DNA of 64,000 nucleotides. Source: Polyangiaceae bacterium. Lineage in GTDB: Bacteria > Myxococcota_A > Polyangia > Polyangiales > Polyangiaceae. The stretch covers positions 62,001 through 126,000 of the forward strand of contig JANXOF010000044.1 of assembly GCA_025353725.1 (NCBI GenBank), in the 5' to 3' direction. Positions 7,305 to 17,398 of this stretch are shown piece after piece; the first letter of the stretch is position 1; the number at the start of each line of letters is the position of its first letter. The position numbers and the translations under genes are program-made. The notes beneath the pieces were generated by a model. That model made no database searches. It saw only the letters and a list, made by a program, of their open reading frames with translations, and was not told the DNA's origin.

Positions 7305-7436
7305 TCACGCTCGGCTACGACGTTTGAGCTCCCGGATGAGAGCCATTTCGATCTTGCATTTGCTTTTTTCCTCCTCCGGCGTACCGGCATCTGCGGGCCC
7401 GGCGATGTAGACCGCCGCCTCGCGCAGATGTTTCAT
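7305..7436 (-). CDS. Possible 43-residue protein
   Basis: ATG at 7436 follows AAGGA with suitable spacing and encodes 43 residues: MKHLREAAVYIAGPADAG, an EEEKSKCKIEMALI stretch and a basic end. The ATG overlaps, as ATGA, the stop of another short leftward frame (about 53 codons from ATG 7594), which could mean two coupled small genes. No family is recognised. It lies upstream of the terminator on the same strand, which fits a real transcript. Confidence 0.35.
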   Translation of the reverse strand: MKHLREAAVYIAGPADAGTPEEEKSKCKIEMALIRELKRRSRA

Positions 7437-7628
7437 TCGTGGGTCCTTGCTGCGACTGCGGAGGTGATCCCCCGCCGGAGAATTCCGGGAGTGTGTCCCG
7501 ACGCGGCGTCATGTTCAAAGCCTAGCATGTCGATGGCGAACGGACAGGGGAGGGAAGGCCTCAAACTCTCACAAAAATACAGCTCTTCCGTCATGACACG
7601 GCATCCGTGACCGAGCGCACCAAGCAAG

Positions 7629-8213
7629 TCAACGAGCGTCGCCTGTGCGAATGCCTGCGACCTCGTACTTCACGTCACAAGGCAACGCCGCAAAGTCTCC
7701 GCCGACGTCGGCCAGTTGGCCTTCGCACGCTGACGGCTCCGTGGGCGCGAAGTGATACGCGAGCGTTCCGGCGAAGGTCGTTGTGCCCGCAAGGTCTGTC
7801 ACGGGCATATCCAGCGGCGCGAGCGCGATGGCGACCACGTCGTTTCTCGCCATCGTGCACGCCGAGCGTTTCGAACGCGCGTCAGCGGTACGCATCGTCT
7901 GCGTCGCTGACGCGGTTAACGTAACGCTCGCCGACGCATCGACGCGGGCGGAGATCGGCGCGTCGCCCTGAACCCAGTAGAGCGTTGTCCGGTCGTGGCG
8001 AAGCCTGACGTCGAATTCCCACCGTGCAGGAGTCGCTCCGCATGACGTCGCGACGAGCTTCCCGACCACGTGAAACGCTCCAAGCGACTCCCCGGGGCGA
8101 TACGGATCTTTGCCGCCACACCCCATTCCGGCGCTCCAGAGGCTCCCCGCGAGAGCCAACGTGAGGACGACGGAGCTGACCGAAAAACGCGAGCAAGCCA
8201 TCGGGGTGCGCAT
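7629..8213 (-). CDS. Predicted lipoprotein, function unknown
   Basis: The start at 8213 gives MRTPMACSRFSVSSVVLTLA and then LAGSLWSAGMGCGG, a signal peptide with a Cys at about residue 31 (MACSRF four codons later is an alternative start). The 194-residue product has a mature beta-rich domain with regular hydrophobic alternation ([35 protein letters not shown]), three paired-looking Cys and a Cys near the C-terminus. No family can be named. It diverges from the membrane protein gene at 8248 with only 34 bases between starts, so they share a regulatory region. Confidence 0.65.
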   Translation of the reverse strand: MRTPMACSRFSVSSVVLTLALAGSLWSAGMGCGGKDPYRPGESLGAFHVVGKLVATSCGATPARWEFDVRLRHDRTTLYWVQGDAPISARVDASASVTLTASATQTMRTADARSKRSACTMARNDVVAIALAPLDMPVTDLAGTTTFAGTLAYHFAPTEPSACEGQLADVGGDFAALPCDVKYEVAGIRTGDAR

Positions 8214-8247
8214 TTGGTATCCAATCAAGCGTGAGTGGGCCACCTTC

Positions 8248-9027
8248 ATGACGCGTTGGGACGTTCGTAGCTTCGTCCGAGCCCTCGCCGTAACGCTACT
8301 CGCGCTTGCCCTGGTCTGGCTCGTCACGGCCGCGACCGACGAAGGTCAACTTGCCGCCTCTGTTCACGCAGGTCGCGCGGGCCGGACGTTGCCTATCGCG
8401 CCTTTTTGCAGCGCGGTCGGCGCCGCGCTCGCGCTCGGAACAGCCCGCGTCCGCGAAGAAACGCGTGCTCTCGAAGCCCTCGGTCGTTCCCCCAGTCAAA
8501 CGGCCCGCGCCGCGGCGCTCGGAAGCGCCTTGCCCTCACTCCTCATCGGCTTGGCCATCGGCACGAGCTCGCAGATCGATATCTCCGGGTTCTATCCGCG
8601 TGCGCCGCGCGTTGACACGTTCGTTTATACCGAAGCCGACCATTCATTCACGAGCGCGACGCTCGGCGTTCGGATCGCGAGCGATGGTGACGCTCACCCC
8701 GTCTTCGTCTCTGCGCGACAAGACGAAGACAATCTGCCGCCGCACGCCCGGGCGGCAGCCTCGCTTGCCACGGCAGCGGCCGGCCTTGCCCTTTCCGTCG
8801 TGGCTGCTGCCGCCGTGATGCGCGTAAGTCTGCAAACGGAATCCACTCGACGGCGACGCCGATTCGTCGCGGGCGTTCAAGCCTTGCTGTGCGCGCTGCT
8901 TATGCTTGTCGCCTTTCAGGCCTCCGCGGCCCGCGTAACGCCCGCTTTGCTCGCGGTGCTTCCGCCGGCGCTGCTGCTCGTACGCGCGCTTCTCGGCTAT
9001 CGTGCGCGCCATGTCTACGCCGCCTAA
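8248..9027 (+). CDS. Membrane protein with LptF/LptG-like features
   Basis: ATG at 8248 gives a 259-residue protein with a hydrophobic helix near residues 10-27, a second around 50-65, a third around 95-110, and two at the C-terminus (residues about 165-185 and 205-250). The segment 'LALGTARVREETRALEALG' then 'SPSQTARAA' resembles the coupling region of YjgP/YjgQ (LptF/LptG) permeases, where a charged loop between helices contacts LptB. It is shorter than those 350-400-residue proteins, so it may be a divergent or reduced member. The final 17 bases overlap the iaaA start, suggesting coupled translation. Confidence 0.55.
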   Translation: MTRWDVRSFVRALAVTLLALALVWLVTAATDEGQLAASVHAGRAGRTLPIAPFCSAVGAALALGTARVREETRALEALGRSPSQTARAAALGSALPSLLIGLAIGTSSQIDISGFYPRAPRVDTFVYTEADHSFTSATLGVRIASDGDAHPVFVSARQDEDNLPPHARAAASLATAAAGLALSVVAAAAVMRVSLQTESTRRRRRFVAGVQALLCALLMLVAFQASAARVTPALLAVLPPALLLVRALLGYRARHVYAA

Positions 9028-10093
9028 CCCAAACGCACCGACCGACGTTGCTGACCCCGTCACCGGAAGCTGGCATTCGGAGCCTTCACGCTGGTCCATT
9101 CTTGTCCACGGCGGCGCCGGTGACGTGAGCGCTGAGGCCGTCTCGGCGCACGTCAAAGGATGCGAACGAGCCGCAGCCGTTGGCGCGAAGGTCCTCGCGG
9201 CAGGGGGGAGTGCCCTTGATGCCGTGCAGCGCGCCGTTGAAGCGCTCGAGAGCGATCCGCTGTTCAACGCGGGCACGGGCGCGTGCCTTGATTCCGACGG
9301 TCACCTCTCGCTCGATGCCTCGATCATGGACGGTGACGGTCTCCGCGCAGGCGGCGTGTGCGCACTCCCCGCGTTCGAGCACCCCGTGGCCGTCGCGAGA
9401 TGCGTCATGGAGAGCACGCCACACGTGTTGCTCGCGGGCGAAGCCGCCGCACGGTTTGCCGTCGCGGAGGGCTTTTCGCGAGCTGAGGAAGGCACGATGG
9501 TCACGCCTGCTGCTCGAACCAAATGGCACGCGGCTCGCGCGAGGGGCGTTGCCGAAAACTGGGCAGGAGACGATACGGAGGACGCAGTCGCAGCTCCCAC
9601 ACAGCCGCGCACAAAAATCGATACGAGCGGAGGAACGGTGGGCGCGGTAGCGCGAGACGCGAACGGTCATGTAGCCGCCGCGACGAGCACCGGCGGGATG
9701 GTCAACAAGCTCGCAGGCCGCGTGGGAGATTCGCCCGTCGTGGGCGCAGGATCATACGCCGATGACGAAGCGGGCGCTTGCTCAACGACAGGTCACGGCG
9801 AAGCCATGCTCAAGCTAGGACTTGCGAAGGCCGCTATTGACGCGCTCCGAACCGATGCGCTCCAATTTGATGCGCTCCGAACTGCCGGGGCCGCGGTTGC
9901 GGCTGCTCGGCAGGTCATCGCGCTCATGCATCGGCGATTAGGACAGACAGGCGGACTCATCGTCGTCGCTGCTGACGGTTCACTTGGACTCGCGCGTACA
10001 ACGCGCACCATGACCTGGGCCTCTTGCCGCGCTAACGACCTCGCTCAGGCCAACGAACTCGACTGGGCCGAGGTCTGCCAATCAGGTTCGTAG
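9011..10093 (+). CDS. iaaA: Isoaspartyl peptidase / type-2 L-asparaginase
   Basis: This is an Ntn-hydrolase of the plant-type asparaginase family, which cleaves itself and then hydrolyses isoaspartyl dipeptides and asparagine. Landmarks from ATG 9011: WSILVHGGAG (residues 28-37), FNAGTG near 85-90, LDASIMDG near 101-108, and the autocleavage site in DTSGGTVGAVA, with Thr209 becoming the N-terminal nucleophile. The STGGMVNKL and DSPVVGAGSYADD blocks are also typical. At 360 residues it is slightly longer than the usual 310-340, partly through a short repeat (ALRTDALQFDALRTA) coded by a 12-15-bp tandem duplication. No signal peptide is seen, so it is probably cytoplasmic. Confidence 0.93.
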   Translation: MSTPPNPNAPTDVADPVTGSWHSEPSRWSILVHGGAGDVSAEAVSAHVKGCERAAAVGAKVLAAGGSALDAVQRAVEALESDPLFNAGTGACLDSDGHLSLDASIMDGDGLRAGGVCALPAFEHPVAVARCVMESTPHVLLAGEAAARFAVAEGFSRAEEGTMVTPAARTKWHAARARGVAENWAGDDTEDAVAAPTQPRTKIDTSGGTVGAVARDANGHVAAATSTGGMVNKLAGRVGDSPVVGAGSYADDEAGACSTTGHGEAMLKLGLAKAAIDALRTDALQFDALRTAGAAVAAARQVIALMHRRLGQTGGLIVVAADGSLGLARTTRTMTWASCRANDLAQANELDWAEVCQSGS

Positions 10094-10150
10094 CGCGCAG
10101 CCTCTTCGAGCCAGGATTTCAGCTACATAACCTTACGGGGCGGGGGGCAA

Positions 10151-10178
10151 GACCGAGACCGAGACCGAGACCGAGACC
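10151..10178. repeat. GACCGA hexanucleotide microsatellite
   Basis: Between 4 and 5 perfect copies of GACCGA lie just after iaaA, outside any convincing gene. Confidence 0.9.
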
Positions 10179-10213
10179 AAACCGCCCGCCGCCGCAAACC
10201 AGTCGCCTGAAAA

Positions 10214-10366
10214 CTAGGCGGATTCGCCGGCCGCTGTAGCCTTGCGATCCATCGCGTCCTGAAGGCCGCAACGAAGGCGGGTGGCCTTCTTCACGCGCTT
10301 CTTCTTGAGCGGCGTTGCCAACCACTCGTGCTTCTTCCTCATGCTCCAAAGTGCGCGATTCGACAT
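10214..10366 (-). CDS. Small basic protein (50 or 42 residues)
   Basis: A minus-strand frame from ATG 10366 (or ATG 10342) to TAG 10214-10216 encodes MSNRALWSMRKKHEWLATPL, then KKKRVKKATRLRCG and a short tail. The product is strongly basic in the middle, with compositional bias expected of a nucleic-acid- or ribosome-associated peptide. Neither start has a strong ribosome binding site; GGAG sits one base before the inner ATG. The frame has high GC at third positions and no competing gene. Family unknown. Confidence 0.5.
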   Translation of the reverse strand: MSNRALWSMRKKHEWLATPLKKKRVKKATRLRCGLQDAMDRKATAAGESA

Positions 10367-10449
10367 AGGCACGCAACATGCCAAATTCCCCAGATATTAC
10401 AAGCGTAACCGCACGCGCACGGCGACTTACTTGCGCATTTCCCTCGTAA

Positions 10450-10745
10450 TCAGTCGGGTACGGGCGCGAGCACGACGTCGAGGCGCGCGTAAGCTTGGCC
10501 TTCCTTGGCTTCGATAAGCGTGTCGGAGGGGAAGTAGCCGTCGGCCTCGACAGACACGCGATGCCTACCTGGCGGAAGCGCGACGCCGCGAAGCGAGACC
10601 ACGTCGAGCCTACCCACGAAGATGTCGTCGACCGTCACGGTCGCGTGCGGCGGGCTGCCGACAACGCGCATGGACACGGTTTTCGGTGTCGGGGGAGCAC
10701 CGCACGCGAAAAGCGACAGAACGCAGGCGCTCGCGACGTGGCGGC

Positions 10746-10749
<4 letters not shown>
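10450..10749 (-). CDS. PEGA-domain lipoprotein
   Basis: ATG 10749 overlaps the guaA stop as ATGA, so it is translated by coupling from guaA. The 99-residue product has a signal peptide ending near [10 protein letters not shown] (Cys16, lipobox), then a single PEGA-like domain: [42 protein letters not shown] domains are small beta folds common in surface or cell-wall-associated proteins of myxobacteria. Why it is coupled to GMP synthesis is not evident; it may simply use the same transcript. Confidence 0.8.
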
Positions 10750-12305
<1,556 letters not shown>

Positions 12306-12388
12306 GAGCGCTGGGTAGCACGCGGAGGCTTCTGGCAAAAGACAGGAGCTCGGTTGCAGGGTCAGCGTTGAGCGACGTCCGCGCGAGC

Positions 12389-13531
12389 TTAGGGCGCCGT
12401 CACAACGCGCGGCGTGTCCGCGAGGGGCGTGCCCGGCCCGGGCATGGTTCTCGTGGCCGTCACCGCGTGAACCGCCCCTATCGGACTCAGTTCGAACACC
12501 ATAAACAGCGAGAGGCTCGTGAGCGCGAAAAACTTCGTAGCGTCCGTCCGATCGTACTTGGACGTCCAACGTTCTCGTGCGTTCGCCAGCCAAGTCAGTC
12601 CCAATCCCAAGGGAACGAGCATCGCCAGGAAAGGCACAAGTGCTCCTGCCGCCGGTGGGCTCTCGATCTCAGCGGTTTCGCCGGCAGAAAACGTGACGAT
12701 GATCATCACGACACCAAGGAGCACGGCGGCCACGGTCGCGAGAAGAGTTCCACGTGTTCGGTCTGGGCCGAGGGAATGCGTGACGAGAGCGCCCGCGCTG
12801 ACGAGACAGATCACGGCAAGCACACCGCTGGCGAGGGCTGTATCTCCGCGCATCGCATGCCCGAGAGGGACAACGGCAAAGGGCGCAAACCGCAGCGCAA
12901 CAAACGCGACAAGCGCGGGTGCGACCACGACCACCGCGAGCGATGCGGTCGACGCCTCGGCTGCACGCGGAGGCCTCGCCGGCGAAAGAGTAGCTATCTG
13001 CACCGCGGAGGAGGCCGGACCCTCAGACGACGCGTGGAGCTCGGGCGCTCGTTGCACGACATGCATCAACGGTGCGACTGAGGAGGCCTCCACCAACAGC
13101 GTGGCCTGCGAAACAGTGGCAGCAGGCACCACCAGCGTGGCCTGCGGAACAGGGGCAGCAGGCACGACGACCGTGGCTTGCGCCAGAGGCGTCGCTCGCA
13201 GCAGCGGCGTTGCCTGGGCGGCGGCTATCGCCTCCGCCTGTTCAGTCCCCGCGACGGCCGGCGCTCTCCGGACCGCTCGCGGTTGGGGTATCGCGGTGGG
13301 TTCCACCCTACTTCGGGCCGCGGTAGATTGGGGCTCGCCTAAGTACTCCGCGAGCGCCGCGATGCGTGGGTCAAGCACGGACGGTAGCGGTGGATTCGAT
13401 GACGCCTCCGGAAGCTGAGCCGACACCGCGCTCGGCGGAGGAACGACGGAGACCTGGCCCTTCGCTCGCCACGAAGCCTCGTCGTCATCGGGGTCGTCGA
13501 GCGTCAGCAGTGACGAACTCCGAGTCTTCAT
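12389..13531 (-). CDS. Membrane protein with repeat-rich cytoplasmic or linker N-terminus
   Basis: The 380-residue product has a long soluble N-terminal half with degenerate repeats of the form (V/L)xQATxVVPAA (residues about 105-150), then four to five hydrophobic segments from about residue 193 to 345 (for example [17 protein letters not shown] and [19 protein letters not shown]). No domain is recognised. The repeats correspond to DNA tandem units of about 30-36 bp that preserve frame. It stands alone between guaA and the PEGA/kinase pair. Confidence 0.65.
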   Translation of the reverse strand: MKTRSSSLLTLDDPDDDEASWRAKGQVSVVPPPSAVSAQLPEASSNPPLPSVLDPRIAALAEYLGEPQSTAARSRVEPTAIPQPRAVRRAPAVAGTEQAEAIAAAQATPLLRATPLAQATVVVPAAPVPQATLVVPAATVSQATLLVEASSVAPLMHVVQRAPELHASSEGPASSAVQIATLSPARPPRAAEASTASLAVVVVAPALVAFVALRFAPFAVVPLGHAMRGDTALASGVLAVICLVSAGALVTHSLGPDRTRGTLLATVAAVLLGVVMIIVTFSAGETAEIESPPAAGALVPFLAMLVPLGLGLTWLANARERWTSKYDRTDATKFFALTSLSLFMVFELSPIGAVHAVTATRTMPGPGTPLADTPRVVTAP

Positions 13532-13597
13532 GGTTTGGGCTGTCTATAACGCCGTGTCGTTCTCACCGTGAGCGCCCGCCTAGTCTGCTGAGGCCGC

Positions 13598-14518
13598 CTA
13601 AAAGCGCGCGCCGACGGAACCGGTTGCGCCACCACGAACAGCGCCGACATCGAATTTGACGTCGCGCCACAAGCTGCGAGTCGACGGCGGCGAGGCGTAA
13701 CCGACTTTCACGTCGCTGTCCGACTTGGTTCGCGTAAGAATGAGGTAGGTCGCGACGCCAAGTGCGACCACACCGACTCCAAGGGAGATATCCGCAATCA
13801 GAAGCTTCGAGCTGGCGGCGTCCACATCGCTTTGCGCACAGCTGCCTTTACACGTCTTTTCGAGGTTATCGACGTCGCTCTTACCGCCGAGACCGAAAAC
13901 AGCGAAGCTACCTAAGGCGACAACTCCAATGCCGCCGACGATCAGGGCGGGGACGATTGAGCCCGCCTTTCCCTTTTCTTCTGGCGGACTCACGGTCGTT
14001 GGGCTCAGCCCCGCCGCTGTGCCCGCCGGTGCTGGCGCGCCGAACGTCACCGTCACGTTGCGGTTCTTGAGTCCCGCGCCGATGATAACTTCTTCTTCCC
14101 GCGTCTGGCCTTGGTATTCGAACTTCACGGTGTGTTTACCGAGGTCCATCTGGACCGGTTTGCCGTCCAGGCGCTCCGTCACGGCGGCGCCGTCGACGTA
14201 CACCTTGACCTCGGACAGGTCTTTACTGCCGTCTTTCGCACCAAAAACAACGGTAGGAGCCGTAGTTTCCACCTGCGTGAGCCATTCGAGACAATCTCGC
14301 TTAATCGGCGTAGGGCAGACGTCGCGGGCGCACACGAGAAGCTGGTCGCGGGCGCGACGGTATTTCCCTTCGTCCCGAAGTTGTTGGGCCTGATCCGCGG
14401 CAGTCGCGCACTGTTCGCGGTCGTCTGCGTGCGCTGCCGCTTCGCTTGCAACCAGGACCGCGGCAGCGGCAAGGACGCCGGATAGACCTCGCATCGGCGA
14501 GACAAAACGCGATGGCAT
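13598..14518 (-). CDS. PEGA-type secreted/membrane protein next to a Ser/Thr kinase
   Basis: ATG 14518 has a strong ribosome binding site (GGAGG) and gives MPSRFVSPMRGLSGVLAAAA..SEAAAHA, a signal peptide. The 306-residue protein then has a Cys-containing helical region (AADQAQQLRDEGKYRRARDQ) like a short TPR, a PEGA-like beta domain (VKVYVDGAAVTERLDGKPVQ, KHTVKFEYQGQTREEEV), and two C-terminal hydrophobic helices around residues 190-215 and 240-260. The layout recurs in myxobacteria beside Pkn kinases. It follows the kinase gene by 70 bases on the same strand, so they are probably cotranscribed. Confidence 0.75.
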   Translation of the reverse strand: MPSRFVSPMRGLSGVLAAAAVLVASEAAAHADDREQCATAADQAQQLRDEGKYRRARDQLLVCARDVCPTPIKRDCLEWLTQVETTAPTVVFGAKDGSKDLSEVKVYVDGAAVTERLDGKPVQMDLGKHTVKFEYQGQTREEEVIIGAGLKNRNVTVTFGAPAPAGTAAGLSPTTVSPPEEKGKAGSIVPALIVGGIGVVALGSFAVFGLGGKSDVDNLEKTCKGSCAQSDVDAASSKLLIADISLGVGVVALGVATYLILTRTKSDSDVKVGYASPPSTRSLWRDVKFDVGAVRGGATGSVGARF

Positions 14519-14588
14519 TTTAGCTAAACCTCCACTTCGATTCGATGACGAGACTACAGAATAGCGAGCGCCTCGCACTACGAAAAAC

Positions 14589-16064
14589 TTACTTGAGGCA
14601 CTCCATCTTGTACTTCTTTCGCCCTGTCGTGGGGTCGATCGTGTACGGAGGATCACACGAAGCACTTTTCGGTGGCGGCGCAATCGGGTGTGGCGGTGGC
14701 TGCGGCGGGGGATGCTTGACTATGGGGGGAGGATGGTCTGCCGTCGGTGGTGGCAAAGGTGGTATCGCCTCCGAGTCCGCCTTCATCGCTCCGCTTGGTG
14801 GTCCCAGCACCGCCATCCCGCGCCGCTCGTGGAAGAAGGCGTTCGGCAAGCTTGCGCGCGTTCGAGCGGTTTCGCTCAACGCGAGAACTCCAAGTACAAG
14901 GCCTGCTGAACCAAGCAAACCTGCCGCCGCCGCAAACCGGCGCGCGTTGCGCTTCGCCTTCGGACTTGGCGACATCGACCCTGAAATGGCAGGACGCGAC
15001 ACCGAGATGCTCGAGACTTGGGAGTGCGGGGAATCGCCCAGCAAAGGGAAAGACCCCGTTCGTTGAGCATTTGCCGCGACGTTCATCGTCGACGTGCTCT
15101 CGATGTCAGCAATGCTGCGCGCACGGCGACCCATCTCGCTCGAGGCCAGACTCTCGACCCATTCACCCACTTCGTAGGGAGACGCGAGCCCGATGGTTTG
15201 CTCCATCGCAAGGGCCATATCGCGCGCGGTCGCGTACCGATCTCCAGGTTCGCGTGCGAGTCCTTTCATTACGACCGCGTCCGTCGCGGGATCGATAGCC
15301 GAATTGAATTCGCTCGGACGATCGACTTTTCCCTCGATCGCGCGCACCAGGACAAGCGCCTCTGTCTCACCGTCGAAGAGACGGCGCCCCGTGAGGGCCT
15401 CCCAAAGCACGACAGAGGCCGCATAAATGTCTGTTTGGCGCGAAACTGCGCCGCCGCTAAGTTGTTCAGGCGGCATGTACGCGATCTTGCCTTTGATCTG
15501 ACCATCACGCGTACTTTGAATGCGCCCCGCGGCCTTCGCGACGCCAAAGTCGAGTACGCGTGAGGTCCCATCGGAGCCGACAAGAATGTTTTGAGGCGAA
15601 ACGTCACGATGGACAATTCCGAGCTCACGACCGTGCTCGTCTTTTGTCTGGTGAGCCGCATGAAGTCCGTGGAGGACGGACGAAATAATCGTCGCGGCGA
15701 TGCGCGGGGGAACGGTTTGGTTTTTCTGCCCTGCCGTTTTCAGGAGCTTCGAGAACGCCTCGCCAGCGACGTACTCCATGACGATAAAGATCTCGCCCTC
15801 GGTCGAGACCACGTCGAGCGTAGGCACGACGTTCGGATGTCGAATACGCCCGCACAAACGAGCCTCGTCGAGGAACATCGTCACGAACTCAGGGTCTTTC
15901 GCGTAGTGCGGATGAAGGCGCTTGATAGCGACCGTCCGCGAAAACCCAACGGCACCCGAAAGGCGGCCGAAGTGAACCGTAGCCATCCCTCCCGCGGCGA
16001 GCTCGCCGTAGAGCACGTAGCGTCCCACAGTGCGTGGGTGCGCTTGCTCGCTGGATGCCGCCAT
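14589..16064 (-). CDS. Membrane-anchored Ser/Thr protein kinase
   Basis: A Hanks-type (Pkn) kinase fills residues 12-285: glycine loop GELAAGGMATVHFG, VAIKRLH with the ATP-binding Lys, catalytic loop IVHRDVSPQNIL, DFGVAK, and APE-like MPPEQ. After a linker, one hydrophobic helix (about residues 385-405) would anchor it in the inner membrane. The exposed tail is short, Pro-rich (PPPTADHPPPIVKHPPPQPP) and ends with a two-Cys motif. The kinase substrate is unknown. The likely cotranscribed PEGA protein downstream is a candidate partner or target. Confidence 0.93.
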   Translation of the reverse strand: MAASSEQAHPRTVGRYVLYGELAAGGMATVHFGRLSGAVGFSRTVAIKRLHPHYAKDPEFVTMFLDEARLCGRIRHPNVVPTLDVVSTEGEIFIVMEYVAGEAFSKLLKTAGQKNQTVPPRIAATIISSVLHGLHAAHQTKDEHGRELGIVHRDVSPQNILVGSDGTSRVLDFGVAKAAGRIQSTRDGQIKGKIAYMPPEQLSGGAVSRQTDIYAASVVLWEALTGRRLFDGETEALVLVRAIEGKVDRPSEFNSAIDPATDAVVMKGLAREPGDRYATARDMALAMEQTIGLASPYEVGEWVESLASSEMGRRARSIADIESTSTMNVAANAQRTGSFPLLGDSPHSQVSSISVSRPAISGSMSPSPKAKRNARRFAAAAGLLGSAGLVLGVLALSETARTRASLPNAFFHERRGMAVLGPPSGAMKADSEAIPPLPPPTADHPPPIVKHPPPQPPPHPIAPPPKSASCDPPYTIDPTTGRKKYKMECLK

Positions 16065-16186
16065 CGTCTCTTGAGGCTACCAGCAGACGTAAGGGCGTGA
16101 GACCTCCAACCGTGCGGTTGCGCAACGTTTGGTGTGCTTCGTCCGCTGAACGCCGTACCGTGTAGGCGAGCGTCTCGCGCGCCGAG

Positions 16187-17398
16187 ATGCTGTTGACGCG
16201 ACGCTTTACGGCATGGCAGCGTGGGTGTGTGGAATGCTTGTCGAACCGAGCGCAGAGCACCGTAGCGCGCGAGATTTTTGCCTCGGTAGCGACCGATGAC
16301 CGCGCCTACCTACTCGGATGGATCGCCGCTGCGGGTAGCGTCGGACCGAAAGCCATCAAACTTCAAACGGCAAGCCGCGACGCCGCACTACTCCGCGCGC
16401 TCCGTGCCTCTGTGGGACAAGAGGTTACGCTTCGCGTAAGCAAGGACCGCTCTCGCGTCGGTTTTTCGATCGCATCGGAGCGTGTCGTCGAGGACGTGCG
16501 TGGCTTGTTGGGGCTCACGCGTACAGACACGACCATCGCCGAATCCGCGGCCTTCCCTTACTTGCCAAGCGCGCCGTTGAAGTGGGCCTTCGTCCGTGGT
16601 CTCTTGGACGCCAGCGGAACGATAAAATCGCTTCGTACGACGCCGGCTGACGCTGCCTTTTCGCGACGACCACGCTGCACAATCCCGAGTCGCTCTTCGC
16701 GAATGCTCGACGGCGTCGAGCGCTTCTGTCCAATCCCAAGTTCGCGGTCAACGAATTCGCTCGCATGGTCCGGGAACAACGCGCTCGATTTTCTTGCATG
16801 CCTTTATGAGCACGTAACCTCGCCCACGATGAGCGACGACTGCGACCAAAGCGAGAGCCAGCGTCGACCCCAGGCGCCGAAGCTCTTTCAGCCTCGTCAC
16901 CAAGCGAGCTACAGGCTTTGGTCCTCGCGCGTGGCAGGCTTCGCGGCAGAACGGAAGGAGGCGATTCACTTCCGCTGGGCGCGATGCCTGCCGAATGCGA
17001 GGCCTCCGACGAAGACCCACGCGTCGGATTCAGGGTACGATCTCACGCTCATCGAGACGGGCCATCGGGTCGGGTCCGTGCAGTTCTACCGCACTGGCAT
17101 AAAAGTCCAGGCCTCCCACGGGTGGTACTTCGACCTCGTTCCGCGCAGCTCGATCGCGAAGAGTGGATACTTGCTTGCGAATTCCGTCGGGGTCATCGAC
17201 CGTAGCTACGTCGGTGAAATCCTTGTGCCGCTGGTCAAAATCAACCCTGCTGCGGCCGACCTCGAGCTCCCTGCGAGACTTGTCCAAATCATTCCTCGGC
17301 CGATCGTCCATGCCTCTTTTACCGAGGTCTTGTCGTTCGAGGAAAGCTTACGCGGGCCGCGCGGTTTCGGCTCCACCGATTCAGGCAAAGCCGTCTAA
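16187..17398 (+). CDS. LAGLIDADG-like domain fused to a dUTPase
   Basis: The 403-residue product joins two unrelated folds. Residues about 37-210 look like a two-repeat LAGLIDADG homing-endonuclease domain: YLLGWIAAAG (41-50) and VRGLLDASG (136-144), each followed by family-like helices. In both repeats the catalytic Asp (position 8) is replaced, by Ala and by Ser, so cleavage should be lost. Residues about 265-403 are a trimeric-type dUTPase: SGYDL (282-286), PRSS (319-322), SVGVIDRSYVGE (333-344) with the catalytic Asp, RLVQI (364-368) and the C-terminal arm RGPRGFGSTDSG (389-400). The dUTPase motifs look intact; it would hydrolyse dUTP to dUMP. No intein splice residues are seen. It converges on, and its stop overlaps, the sigma-54 regulator gene. 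Confidence 0.85.
   Translation: MLLTRRFTAWQRGCVECLSNRAQSTVAREIFASVATDDRAYLLGWIAAAGSVGPKAIKLQTASRDAALLRALRASVGQEVTLRVSKDRSRVGFSIASERVVEDVRGLLGLTRTDTTIAESAAFPYLPSAPLKWAFVRGLLDASGTIKSLRTTPADAAFSRRPRCTIPSRSSRMLDGVERFCPIPSSRSTNSLAWSGNNALDFLACLYEHVTSPTMSDDCDQSESQRRPQAPKLFQPRHQASYRLWSSRVAGFAAERKEAIHFRWARCLPNARPPTKTHASDSGYDLTLIETGHRVGSVQFYRTGIKVQASHGWYFDLVPRSSIAKSGYLLANSVGVIDRSYVGEILVPLVKINPAAADLELPARLVQIIPRPIVHASFTEVLSFEESLRGPRGFGSTDSGKAV

Noticed and set aside
7151-7310. tmRNA, RNase P RNA or SRP RNA
   Set aside because: The diagnostic sequences of each (tRNA-like ends, GAGGAAAGTCC-type core, GGTCAGG-type SRP loop) are absent.
12519-13418. Plus-strand frame opposite the repeat-rich membrane protein
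   Set aside because: Composition follows the complementary strand; no signal peptide or domain, whereas the minus strand has several TM segments.
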